A stretch of DNA of 30,214 nucleotides, taken from JBGFRR01 sp041695045 (GTDB lineage: Bacteria; Bacteroidota; Ignavibacteria; UBA10030). The notes below the pieces were generated by a model. That model had not been told where the DNA came from, made no database searches, and worked only from the letters and a program-made list of their open reading frames with translations. A program made the translations under genes and the position numbers. Location of the stretch: the NCBI GenBank assembly GCA_041695045.1, contig JBGFRR010000121.1, positions 1 through 30,214 of the forward strand, read 5' to 3'. Below, one piece after another: positions 5,323 through 12,909 of the stretch. Positions within the stretch are counted from its first letter, which is position 1; the number at the start of each line of letters is the position of its first letter.

Positions 5323-6669
5323 ATGATTAAGCTATCTGCTCTTCTTCTGTTGCTGCTTTCTTCGCTATTCGCCCAACAACCGCCACAAAAGAATCCCGCC
5401 GTCGAAACCATCGTCAAGGAGATTTCGACGGAGAACCTGAAAGCGATCGTTGAGAAGTTGGTCAGCTTTGGGACGCGGCATACGCTCTCGGACACCGTCA
5501 GCCCCACGCGAGGCATTGGTGCAGCACGGAGGTGGATTAAATCGGAGTTCGAGAAGTACACTCAGGCGAGTGGAGGAAGGATGACAGTGGAGTTCCACGA
5601 GACTATCGTACAGCCGTCAGCACGGGTTCCCAGGCCAACGAAGATTGTCAACGTCGTCGCAACGCTTCACCAGGCACCGACACATCATCGCATGCCGCAG
5701 CGGTATATCGTGGTCGGCGGGCATTATGATTCGCGGGCCAGCGACCCGATGGATGCCCAGAGCGACGCGCCCGGAGCGAACGACGATGGCAGCGGAACGG
5801 CCTTGGTGCTTGAATTAGCACGAGTTCTCAGCAAGTACGAGTTCGAGGCGACGATTGTCTTCATCGCGTTTGCCGGAGAGGAACAGGGTCTGCTCGGTGC
5901 AACAGCATGGGCTGAGATGGCAAAGAAAAATGGCTGGAACGTCGAGGCGATGTTCAACAACGACATTGTCGGCAGCAGCGTTGGAGGAGACGGCAGCAAG
6001 GAAGACCGCTATGTGCGGCTTTTCTCGGAGGCGCTGAGTCCCGTCGATACCGGCGCGGTGCTGCGTGCACGGGTCGCCCTCGGCCACGAGAACGACGGCG
6101 GCTCGCGGTCGCTCGCGCGCTACATCAAGGAGCTTGCGGAGTGGTACAATCCGGATTTTGAAGTGAAGTTAGTATACCGCCTCGACCGCTTTTCGCGCGG
6201 CGGCGACCATCGGCCGTTTCACAATCTTGGCTATCCGGCCGTCCGTTTCAGCGTTGCGCGGGAAAACTACGACTGGCAGCATCAGAATGTTCGTGTGGAG
6301 AACGGCAAGCAGTACGGCGACCTGATCGAGTTTATGGACTTTCCGTATCTCACCAATGTGGCCCGAGCCAATGCAACGGCAATCGCCACGCTCGCCTGGG
6401 CGCCCGCGCCGCCGAAGAATGTGGGTTTGGTGAGTGCGCTCGGGTATGAAACCGTCCTCCGCTGGGAGAAGAACACTGAAGCCGACCTCGCGGGCTACTA
6501 TGTGAGCTACCGGGAAACGACGTCGCCCGTCTGGCAGCATTCGGTCTTCACAACGGATACGTCGATCACCCTGAACGTGCCGAAGGATGAGTATCTCTTT
6601 GCTGTTCAGGCGATCAACAAGGAGGCGAATGTGAGTTTATTCGCGCTGCCGCGGGCGGTGGGGAGGTAA
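5323..6669 (+). CDS. Secreted M28-family zinc aminopeptidase with C-terminal FnIII-like domain
   Basis: The 448-residue protein starts with a signal peptide (MIKLSALLLLLLSSLFAQ). The M28 peptidase core then shows the five zinc ligands of the family: H134 (GGHYDSR), D154 (GANDDGSG), E187 (FAGEEQGLLG, with E186 as general base), D214 (NNDIVG) and H300 (HRPFH). The last 90 residues (from about PPKNVGLV) look like a fibronectin-III-type domain, often found on exported peptidases of this group. The start at 5323 is preferred over 5230 and 5305 because GAGGG lies 6 bases upstream and the signal peptide follows at once. It probably releases amino acids from peptides outside the cytoplasm. It stands alone between two toxin-antitoxin loci. 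Confidence 0.9.
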   Translation: MIKLSALLLLLLSSLFAQQPPQKNPAVETIVKEISTENLKAIVEKLVSFGTRHTLSDTVSPTRGIGAARRWIKSEFEKYTQASGGRMTVEFHETIVQPSARVPRPTKIVNVVATLHQAPTHHRMPQRYIVVGGHYDSRASDPMDAQSDAPGANDDGSGTALVLELARVLSKYEFEATIVFIAFAGEEQGLLGATAWAEMAKKNGWNVEAMFNNDIVGSSVGGDGSKEDRYVRLFSEALSPVDTGAVLRARVALGHENDGGSRSLARYIKELAEWYNPDFEVKLVYRLDRFSRGGDHRPFHNLGYPAVRFSVARENYDWQHQNVRVENGKQYGDLIEFMDFPYLTNVARANATAIATLAWAPAPPKNVGLVSALGYETVLRWEKNTEADLAGYYVSYRETTSPVWQHSVFTTDTSITLNVPKDEYLFAVQAINKEANVSLFALPRAVGR

Positions 6670-6676
6670 AACGTAA

Positions 6677-6705
6677 TTGACTTTAGAAGAACCGTTCAGT
6701 ACACG
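6677..6705 (+). promoter_or_regulatory. Possible promoter of the small antitoxin gene
   Basis: TTGACT (6677-6682) and TACACG (6700-6705) are 17 bases apart and 15 bases before the ATG at 6721. The -10 box is weak, so this is a tentative call. Confidence 0.3.
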
Positions 6706-6720
6706 ACTCCAGGCTGAGCA

Positions 6721-6951
6721 ATGACGACCATTACGATTCCAAAATCGTCCGCAAAGAAGAAGGAACTGATCGCTCTGCCACGCGATGAGTATGAGGCTTA
6801 CATCGCATGGCTTAAGCGTCTCAAATCCACGTGTGTATTCGATCCCACTATTTCCGACAGGAGAGCCCTCCAGAGGGCAAGAAAAAATCTTGCAAAAGGA
6901 AAAGCACTCACACTAGCGGACTTGGAACGTGAGTTGGACACTCCTCGTTGA
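6721..6951 (+). CDS. Small RelB/Phd-like antitoxin
   Basis: The 76-residue protein has an N-terminal TITIPK...LIALPRDEYEAYIAW segment and a C-terminal RRALQRARKNLAKGKALTL segment. This form is common in antitoxins that pair with RelE/ParE-type toxins: a dimerising DNA-binding N-terminus and a helical toxin-binding tail. The toxin frame starts inside its last codons (6929), as expected for a coupled pair, but that toxin is truncated. The antitoxin frame itself is intact. The exact antitoxin family cannot be assigned by eye. Confidence 0.7.
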   Translation: MTTITIPKSSAKKKELIALPRDEYEAYIAWLKRLKSTCVFDPTISDRRALQRARKNLAKGKALTLADLERELDTPR

Positions 6952-7036
6952 TCCTGCCGTTTTCAAATTCCTCAAACGAATACCTCAAAGAGACGCTGCG
7001 CGGATTGTTTCCGTGATCAAAGGTATCTCAAGTTGA
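6929..7036 (+). pseudogene. RelE/ParE-type toxin, N-terminal fragment
   Basis: A GTG at 6929, overlapping the antitoxin by 23 bases, opens a frame of 35 codons: SWTLLVDPAVFKFLKRIPQR, then DAARIVSVIKGISS and TGA. The form (LxVDPxxxKxLKRIP..) is the first helix pair of RelE-like toxins, which are normally about 85-90 residues. The basic catalytic C-terminal half is missing, and hairpin-rich sequence follows directly. The toxin is dead and only the antitoxin remains. Confidence 0.7.
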
Positions 7037-7050
7037 GCGATCTTTTCAGG

Positions 7051-7077
7051 TAGGGGACTGAAGCCCGCTATTTTTTT
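7051..7077 (+). terminator. Possible rho-independent terminator after the relE fragment
   Basis: An imperfect stem (about TAGGGGAC with GCCCGCTA, two mismatches) is followed at once by a run of seven T (7071-7077) on the plus strand. It would end transcription of the antitoxin unit. The mismatched stem keeps this tentative. Confidence 0.4.
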
Positions 7078-7088
7078 GAGTATTTGTT

Positions 7089-7108
7089 CCCCGACCTAAA
7101 GGTCGGGG
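7089..7108. repeat. Hairpin CCCCGACC/GGTCGGGG
   Basis: A perfect 8-bp stem over 4 bases. The arm GGTCGGG is shared with the hairpin at 1227-1249 next to the Y1 transposase. No T tract follows on either strand, so it is read as a REP-like unit and not as a terminator. Confidence 0.7.
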
Positions 7109-7135
7109 CAACCTGCGCGTCCTGCAGACGAGTTG

Positions 7136-7155
7136 CCACGTCCTTCAGGACGTGG
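7136..7155. repeat. Hairpin CCACGTCC/GGACGTGG
   Basis: A perfect 8-bp stem with a TTCA apex, the second of three hairpins in the gap between the relE fragment and the exonuclease gene. Confidence 0.7.
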
Positions 7156-7179
7156 AGAAGAATTCCAGACCAATCTTTC

Positions 7180-7195
7180 AGGGGTTTTAACCCCT
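7180..7195. repeat. Palindrome AGGGGTTTTAACCCCT
   Basis: A 16-base palindrome, perfect but for the central TT pair. It is the third hairpin of the cluster. The rest of the gap (7196-7278) holds nothing that I recognise. Confidence 0.65.
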
Positions 7196-7278
7196 CACAC
7201 ATGGTGGTCAGCTTCAGAAGTACGACTAGTTAAGGGTGGTGTCTGGTTTGGGTGAAGCACTACGATAACCCCACATGT

Positions 7279-7878
7279 TTATACCATCGCCTTCGCGTAG
7301 TATTGAAACCGCAGTAACTCCCCCAACGTCTTGATCGCGTAGCGCTTTTCAAGGTATGAGAGGTACTTGATCAGCAGCATCGCCGTCGCGTAGGCGTCGC
7401 CGGATGCTCGATGTCGGGCCGGGATGTCGATTTCCATGAACTTCGCCACAGGGCCAAGCGACTTGCTCGGTAAGTGTGGCAGGAGTTTTCGTGAGAGACG
7501 CGCCGTGCAGAGCTGCGGGTTCATCAGCTCAATGCCTTGCTCGCGGATCGCCGTGTGATACACAAACCCCCAGTCGAACGGCGCATTGTGGGCGACAAAC
7601 ACCGCATCGTGCAGAAATCGGGCAATGGTCGGCGTTACTTCCCTCGCTGTCGGCGCATCCTGCACCATGTAGTTGTCGATGCCCGTCAGCTCTGTTATGG
7701 AAGGAGAAATCGAGACGAGCGGATTGACCAGCGTTGAGTATTCATCCATCAGTACGCCGCTCTGTACTCTCATCATCGCAATCTCGGTCATCCGGTCTTC
7801 CATCGGACTCAATCCTGTCGTTTCTACGTCAACCACGACAAACGTCGTCTCCCTGATCGGTTGCTCGTCGTGCAGCAT
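7279..7878 (-). CDS. DEDDh 3'-5' exonuclease (DnaQ-like)
   Basis: The 199-residue protein is a DnaQ-type exonuclease of the DEDDh group. Motif ExoI is VVDVETTG (D17, E19), ExoII is AHNAPFDWGF (D102), and ExoIII has H156 and D161 in ARHRASGDAYATA. These are the four acidic metal ligands plus the general-base histidine. It has no polymerase, GIY-YIG or helicase domain. It may be the proofreading epsilon subunit or a stand-alone DNA/RNA trimming enzyme; the sequence does not decide. It follows fbp by 15 bases on the same strand and is probably read from the fbp promoter. It is the last gene of the minus-strand train. Confidence 0.9.
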   Translation of the reverse strand: MLHDEQPIRETTFVVVDVETTGLSPMEDRMTEIAMMRVQSGVLMDEYSTLVNPLVSISPSITELTGIDNYMVQDAPTAREVTPTIARFLHDAVFVAHNAPFDWGFVYHTAIREQGIELMNPQLCTARLSRKLLPHLPSKSLGPVAKFMEIDIPARHRASGDAYATAMLLIKYLSYLEKRYAIKTLGELLRFQYYAKAMV

Positions 7879-7893
7879 CTCATCTCCCTTGAG

Positions 7894-8901
7894 TTAGCGT
7901 TTCCCCTGGATGAATTCTTCTGCAATGGCCACATCCTCTTCGCTTCCGAGGAAGAGCGGCGTTCGTTGATGGAGGGAATTCGGCTGAATGTCGAGAATCC
8001 TCCGCCAGCCGTCGCTTACCCGTCCGCCAGCCTGCTCGATGATGAATCCCATCGGGTTTGCTTCGTACAGCAGGCGCAGTTTTCCTTCCGGATTTTTCGT
8101 ATCGGCCGGATACATGAAAATTCCTCCGTAGAGCAACGTGCGGTGCACATCGCCAACCATGGAGCCGATATAACGACTCGTGTACGGCCGATTCGTCGCT
8201 TTGTCATCTTGGTGGAGATACCTGATGAAGTTCTTTACGTTCTCATCCCAGCGATGGAAGTTTCCTTCATTCACGCTATACATCGTTCCCCATTTTGGAA
8301 TCCGGATGTTCTCGTGCGAGAGCAAGAACTCTCCAATGCTCGGGTCGAGCGTGAAGCCGTGCACGCCATCGCCGGTGGTGTAGACCAGCATTGTTGATGA
8401 ACCGTAGATGACATATCCTGCCGCAACTTGTTTGTATCCGGGCTGTAAGCAATCCTGCATCGTTCCCTTGCCGCCGGGCGTCACGCGTCGGTAGATGGAA
8501 AAGATGGTGCCGATGGTAACGTTCGCATCGATGTTGGATGAGCCGTCGAGAGGGTCGTAGAGGAGAACATACTTGCCGGTGGGGTAGGGGTCGGGGATGT
8601 GGAGGACCTCCTCATTTTCTTCCGACGCCATCACGCACAAATGCCCGCCGTGGTCCATGGCTTTGAAGATCGTCTCATCCGCAAAAACGTCGAGCTTCTT
8701 CACATGGTCGCCGTGGATGTTCTCGCGTCCGACGACGCCAAGGATGTCCACCAACCCCGCTTTACTGACTTCGCGCCAGATGACTTTGATCGCGAGCGTT
8801 AAATCTCTGAGCAGGCCGGAAAAGTCGCCTGTTGCGCCGGGGTGGGCGCGCTCGCCTTCAATGATGTGGCGCTCAATCGTGACGACTTTTTTCTGAGACA
8901 T
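7894..8901 (-). CDS. fbp: Fructose-1,6-bisphosphatase, class I
   Basis: The 335-residue protein is a full-length class I FBPase, which removes the 1-phosphate from fructose 1,6-bisphosphate in gluconeogenesis (or a Calvin-type cycle). The metal site is clear: E94-E95 in ASEENEE and the LYDPLDGSSNID motif (D116, D119). The ATG at 8901 is the first start after a strong promoter (8940-8968). The leader of about 30 bases has no ribosome-binding site, as is common in Bacteroidota-like genomes. The exonuclease gene lies 15 bases downstream. The ABC exporter gene upstream ends inside the promoter, so fbp is transcribed independently. Confidence 0.95.
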   Translation of the reverse strand: MSQKKVVTIERHIIEGERAHPGATGDFSGLLRDLTLAIKVIWREVSKAGLVDILGVVGRENIHGDHVKKLDVFADETIFKAMDHGGHLCVMASEENEEVLHIPDPYPTGKYVLLYDPLDGSSNIDANVTIGTIFSIYRRVTPGGKGTMQDCLQPGYKQVAAGYVIYGSSTMLVYTTGDGVHGFTLDPSIGEFLLSHENIRIPKWGTMYSVNEGNFHRWDENVKNFIRYLHQDDKATNRPYTSRYIGSMVGDVHRTLLYGGIFMYPADTKNPEGKLRLLYEANPMGFIIEQAGGRVSDGWRRILDIQPNSLHQRTPLFLGSEEDVAIAEEFIQGKR

Positions 8902-8939
8902 GACGCTTGGACTTGTGGGGAGGAAATACCGGCGGGAAG

Positions 8940-8968
8940 AATATAGACCAAAAAGTAGCGTTTGTCAA
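8940..8968 (-). promoter_or_regulatory. Sigma-70-type promoter of fbp
   Basis: On the minus strand TTGACA (8963-8968) and TATATT (8940-8945) are exactly 17 bases apart. The -35 box contains the TGA stop codon of the upstream ABC gene (8965-8967). Transcription should begin near 8933, leaving a leader of about 30 bases. Confidence 0.7.
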
Positions 8969-10764
8969 CGCTCGAGCCCGACTTCCTGGTCTTTGTACTG
9001 GAGGAGATAGAGCTTACGGTAGATGCCGTCGCGGGCAATGAGTTCTTGGTGCGTTCCGATCTCGCGCACCTGACCTTTGTGCAGGACGATAATCTTGTCG
9101 GCTCGCTGAATCGTCGAGAGACGATGCGCAATGACGATGGAGGTGCGGCCCTGCAGCAGCTTCTTGATGGCTGCCTGGATGAGCTGCTCGGTTTCCGTAT
9201 CGACGCTCGAGGTTGCTTCATCCAAGACGAGGATCGTTGGGTTGTATGCGAGCGCGCGGGCGAAGGAAAGGAGTTGTTTCTGTCCGACGGAGAGTGTGGC
9301 GCCTCGCTCTTTCACTTCGGCATTGTACTGCCCGGGAAGCCGTTCAATGAACCGGTCTGCACCGACGAGGCGGGCAGCTTCTCGGATACGGTCTTCAGTG
9401 ATTCTGTCGTTCCCCAGCGTAATGTTCCCGGCAATCGTTCCCGAAAAGAGGAACACATCCTGCAGCACGATGCCGATCGTGCTCCGTACCTCTTCGGGGT
9501 GGACGTGCTGGATGTTGACTCCATCCAACATGATCTCCCCCTTCTGGATTTCATAAAACCGACACAGCAAGTTGATCAGCGATGTCTTGCCCGCTCCCGT
9601 GTGCCCAACGACCGCAATCGTTTCGCCGGGGTTGATGTGGAAGGATACCCCCTTGAGCACCCACTCGGGCGAGCCTGCCCCGTCAGACGGTGCGTTATAG
9701 GCGAACCAGATGTCGCGGAATTCGATCTCGCCTCGTACAGAACCCAGCGGCTTCGGGTGTGTCGGCGCAGCGATGATCGTGCGGTCGTCGAGAAGCTGGA
9801 AGACCCGCTCCGACGACGCCATGGCCGTTTGCAGGATGTTGTATTTTTCCGAGAGGTCGCGAATCGGCCGCCAGAACATCTCGTTGAATTGCAAGAAGGC
9901 CATCACCGTCCCTAACGTAATCGCCCCCTCCAGTGCGTTCAGGCCAGCATACCAAATGATGAGTCCAACCGCGAGCGCGCCGATAAGCTCCACACCGGGG
10001 TAGAACAGGGCGTAGTAGAGGATCGATTTGATGTTGGCATCGCGGTGGGCGGCGTTGATGGAGGCAAACGTATCGGCAGACGTTTTCTCGCGATTGAACA
10101 GTTGGTCAACAACCATCCCGCTGATGTGTTCCTGCACGAACGAGTTGATGCGGGCGAGATGAAGGCGAACCTCGCGATAGGCTTCACGCGCTTTGCGGCG
10201 GAAGAGGAATGTCCCGTAGAACAGCAGCGGCAACACGCTCAACGACACCAGCGCTAACTCCCAATTCATCATGAACATGAAGACGAGAATGCCAACGATG
10301 GTGAAGATGTCGGTGAACACCATGACGATGCCGGAGGAGAACATCTCGTTGAGCACCTCGATGTCGTTTGTGACGCGGGTGATCATCCGGCCGATGGGAT
10401 TGCGGTCGTAGAAGCGGGGAGAGAGGCGCTGGAGGTGCTCGAATACCCGCATGCGGAGGTCGAAAATTGTCCGCTGACCGATCCATTGAGTGAGGTATGC
10501 GTTGGCATACTGGACGAAGCCCCGGAACAGCAGCACGCCGAAGAACATCAGCGTGGTCATGAGCAGGCCGTGCTTGTCGCCGTTGGCGATGTCGACATCC
10601 ACCGCGATTTTCACGAAGTACGGACGCACAGCTTCCAGCGCGCTGACAAGCAAGCTGAGGAGGATGCCCGCCACAACGTGCCGGCGATACGGCCGCAAGT
10701 ACTGCAGCAGGCGCCGCATCAACCGCGCATCGTAGGCTTTACCGAGGACTTCTTCTTCGTGCAT
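8965..10764 (-). CDS. ABC exporter half-transporter, subunit with the intact catalytic site
   Basis: The 599-residue protein has the type IV exporter plan: six transmembrane helices (about residues 25-320) and a nucleotide-binding domain. Walker A is GHTGAGKTS, Walker B ends LVLDEATSS with the catalytic glutamate, and the H-loop is IAHRLS. The signature is LSVGQ instead of LSGGQ. In heterodimeric exporters such as TM287/288 and BmrCD, one subunit has a deviant signature and pairs with a partner whose Walker B lacks the glutamate. The neighbour at 11056-12816 has exactly that defect. The pair should export drugs, lipids or peptides; the substrate cannot be told. A four-helix-bundle pseudogene separates the two genes. 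Confidence 0.93.
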   Translation of the reverse strand: MHEEEVLGKAYDARLMRRLLQYLRPYRRHVVAGILLSLLVSALEAVRPYFVKIAVDVDIANGDKHGLLMTTLMFFGVLLFRGFVQYANAYLTQWIGQRTIFDLRMRVFEHLQRLSPRFYDRNPIGRMITRVTNDIEVLNEMFSSGIVMVFTDIFTIVGILVFMFMMNWELALVSLSVLPLLFYGTFLFRRKAREAYREVRLHLARINSFVQEHISGMVVDQLFNREKTSADTFASINAAHRDANIKSILYYALFYPGVELIGALAVGLIIWYAGLNALEGAITLGTVMAFLQFNEMFWRPIRDLSEKYNILQTAMASSERVFQLLDDRTIIAAPTHPKPLGSVRGEIEFRDIWFAYNAPSDGAGSPEWVLKGVSFHINPGETIAVVGHTGAGKTSLINLLCRFYEIQKGEIMLDGVNIQHVHPEEVRSTIGIVLQDVFLFSGTIAGNITLGNDRITEDRIREAARLVGADRFIERLPGQYNAEVKERGATLSVGQKQLLSFARALAYNPTILVLDEATSSVDTETEQLIQAAIKKLLQGRTSIVIAHRLSTIQRADKIIVLHKGQVREIGTHQELIARDGIYRKLYLLQYKDQEVGLER

Positions 10765-10812
10765 CGAACAATGAAAAATTCAAAATAAAAAATTCAAAAT
10801 TCAAAATGCAAA
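10765..10812. repeat. AT-rich short tandem-like repeats beside the four-helix-bundle fossil
   Basis: AATTCAAAAT-type units recur several times between the ABC gene start and the end of the four-helix-bundle fossil. From general familiarity, such AT-rich strings often flank four-helix-bundle genes of this type in related genomes. They look like the scar of the unit that placed the gene here. Confidence 0.5.
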
Positions 10813-10819
10813 AAAAACT

Positions 10820-11025
10820 TTACGCGAATTTAGCTTTGTTTGTCTTACGAGCTCTGCTTGCGATACTGCCCAAAATTTTCTTCATCTCTTCCGATTCATC
10901 GATGAGCGACTCCAGCTCGGATCGTCGAACCAAATTCTTGCGCTGCTTGGGATATACTCCGTGAGGTCGAGGACAGCTATCGCAAACTCAAAGGCTCTCT
11001 CACTGATCGAGAATGGTTTGTTCAT
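10820..11025 (-). pseudogene. Four-helix-bundle (23S-rRNA intervening-sequence-type) protein, internally deleted
   Basis: On the minus strand the ATG at 11025 gives MNKPFSISERAFEFAIAVLD, the usual start of these proteins shortened. After a frameshift near codon 30 another frame gives RRSELESLIDESEEMKKILG and a lysine-rich tail ending at 10820, the usual C-terminal helix. About half of the normal length of roughly 120 residues is missing. The total of 206 bases is not a multiple of three. A similar family is encoded in 23S rRNA intervening sequences of Leptospira. It sits between the two ABC subunit genes and is dead. Confidence 0.65.
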
Positions 11026-11055
11026 CGCCCCCTCCTTTTTCATTTTTCATTGAAT

Positions 11056-12816
11056 CTACATCTCATCAAGCTCTTGCTCCAGCAACTGTTTCTCATGCAA
11101 GTCCGCGTAGATTCCGCCGCGGGCAACAAGTTCCTCGTGCGTTCCGCGCTCGACAATTTCGCCGTTGTGCAGCACCACAATCAGGTCGGCATCCTTGACT
11201 GTGGAGATGCGATGGCTGATGATGATGCTCGTCCGGTCTTTCATAAACTCTTTGAGTCGCTTCAAAATCTCCCCCTCCGTCTCTGTATCCACCGATGAAA
11301 GGGCGTCGTCGAGAAGAAGAATGCTCGGTTGTCGCATCAGTGCCCGTGCGATGCTCGTGCGCTGCTTCTGTCCGCCCGAGAGCGTAATGCCCCGTTCCCC
11401 GATCATCGTCTCGAACTGTTTGGGGAACTCCCTCACGTCTTTGGTGAGTTGCGCAATCTCTGCCGCCGATTCGAGAAAAGCGCCGTTGTCGCCAGCAACG
11501 CCATAGCGGATGTTCTCCGCGAGCGTGTCCGAGAAGAGGAACGTCTCCTGCGGCACCATTCCGATGTGGCGGCGCAGGACGGCCAGCGGAATCTTCTGTA
11601 CATCCACGCCGTCGATGAGCACTCTGCCTTCCGTGGCGTCGTAGAGGCGGGGAATAAGGTTCACGAGCGAGGTCCTTCCGCTTCCCGTGTGGCCCACAAT
11701 GGCCACCGTTGCACCGCGTTCGATCTTCAGATTGATATTCCGCAGTGTTGGCGTGGCGGTGTTGTGATGTGTGAAGGAGACATTCCGGAACTCAATCTCT
11801 CCGCGCAGTTCCGTGATAGTCGTATCCGTCTCTTCTGTATCCCGAATATCAGGCTGCGTATCGAAAATCTTCGCTAACCGTGCCATCGAGGCCGCACCCT
11901 GTTGGAGGACGTTCGTCACCCAGCCGAACGCGATCATCGGCCAGATCAGGAGCACGAGGTAGCCGAAAAAGGCTGTGAGCGTGCCGATGCTGATCTCGCC
12001 GTCGATCACACGCGAGCCGCCGAAGTAGATGACCATGAGCAGCGAGAGGCCGACGAGGACAAACATGAGCGGCCACAGAATGGACTGCACGCGGGCAAGG
12101 ACGAGGTTCTTCTTCAGATACTCCCAGCTGAGCGTGCGGAACTCTTTCGTCTCGTACTGTTCCCGCACGTATGCCTTGGCGACTCGATGTCCCGAAAGGT
12201 TCTCCTGCGCCCGCGCGGTCAGCCGTGAGAACTGTTCCTGCCGTTCGTTGAACTTGGAATGGATGATTTGACCGAGACGATAGACCACAATCGAGACGAT
12301 GGGCAGAGGTACAAGTGCAAGCAGTGTGAGCTGCCAGTCGCTCACAGCCATCATCGTGAGCACCATCGTGAACGTCATCAGCGCGTCGGACGGATACATG
12401 ATGCCCGGGCCGAGTACGTTGCGAACGGCGCTGATGTCGTTGGTGGCGTGCGCCATCAGGTCGCCGGTCGGCGTGTTCTGGAAGTACGAGTAGTGCAGCT
12501 TCTGAAGATGCGTGAGCAGGTCGTTGCGCAGGTCGTATTCGATGTGGCGCGACACGACGATGATGGTTTGCCGCGTCAAAAAGGTGAAGAAACCGGCAAT
12601 GAGCGAGAAGAGTACGATCAATCCTCCCCACATGAACAGTTCGCCGCTGACATCGACGCCCGCAGCAAGACCGCGCTCCAATTCATCCACAGCGGAGCCG
12701 AGGAACCGCGGCTGCACGACGGTGAAGAGGTTGCTCCCCACCACCGTGAGAATGCCGAGGAACAGCGTCCGCTTGTAGCGAAGAAGATAGGGCTTAAGTC
12801 TGAGAAGAGATTTCAA
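11056..12816 (-). CDS. ABC exporter half-transporter, subunit with a degenerate nucleotide site
   Basis: The 586-residue protein has six transmembrane helices and a nucleotide-binding domain. Its LSGGQ signature (ITLSGGQKQR) and H-loop (IISHRIS) are normal. Two key residues are altered: Walker A reads GHTGSGRTS, with arginine (R381, codon AGG at 11674-11676) for the invariant lysine, and Walker B reads LLLDDALSS, with aspartate (D504) for the catalytic glutamate. It should therefore form the non-hydrolytic site of a heterodimer with the product of 8965-10764, whose LSVGQ signature completes that site. The start is a TTG at 12816, the only possible start after an in-frame TAA (12823-12825), with a weak ribosome-binding site. 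serS lies 93 bases upstream. Confidence 0.93.
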   Translation of the reverse strand: MKSLLRLKPYLLRYKRTLFLGILTVVGSNLFTVVQPRFLGSAVDELERGLAAGVDVSGELFMWGGLIVLFSLIAGFFTFLTRQTIIVVSRHIEYDLRNDLLTHLQKLHYSYFQNTPTGDLMAHATNDISAVRNVLGPGIMYPSDALMTFTMVLTMMAVSDWQLTLLALVPLPIVSIVVYRLGQIIHSKFNERQEQFSRLTARAQENLSGHRVAKAYVREQYETKEFRTLSWEYLKKNLVLARVQSILWPLMFVLVGLSLLMVIYFGGSRVIDGEISIGTLTAFFGYLVLLIWPMIAFGWVTNVLQQGAASMARLAKIFDTQPDIRDTEETDTTITELRGEIEFRNVSFTHHNTATPTLRNINLKIERGATVAIVGHTGSGRTSLVNLIPRLYDATEGRVLIDGVDVQKIPLAVLRRHIGMVPQETFLFSDTLAENIRYGVAGDNGAFLESAAEIAQLTKDVREFPKQFETMIGERGITLSGGQKQRTSIARALMRQPSILLLDDALSSVDTETEGEILKRLKEFMKDRTSIIISHRISTVKDADLIVVLHNGEIVERGTHEELVARGGIYADLHEKQLLEQELDEM

Positions 12817-12853
12817 CGCGTGTTATCTCATCAGCTCAAAATCCAGAGAGTTC

Positions 12854-12892
12854 GGGAGTGCATCCGTCCGCCATCTTTTTGGCGGAACTCCC
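12854..12892. repeat. Two-tier hairpin between serS and the ABC exporter genes
   Basis: GGGAGT (12854-12859) pairs with ACTCCC (12887-12892) and encloses TCCGCC (12867-12872) paired with GGCGGA (12881-12886). On the minus strand no T tract follows, so it could be a REP-like unit, an RNA-processing site or a weak attenuator. Confidence 0.55.
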
Positions 12893-12909
12893 TCACAACT
12901 CCATGGTTG

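Noticed and set aside
7089..7108. Rho-independent terminator for the exonuclease gene
   Set aside because: The stem is strong, but no T tract follows on the minus strand, and it lies over 170 bases from the stop codon.
7861..8397. Plus-strand open frame of 178 codons opposite fbp
   Set aside because: It is antisense to an intact FBPase gene and shows no family resemblance.
8962..9915. Long plus-strand open frame of 317 codons opposite the ABC exporter gene
   Set aside because: It lies fully antisense to a gene with clear Walker and signature motifs, has no recognisable domain, and its amino-acid bias is that of a frame shadow in G+C-rich DNA.
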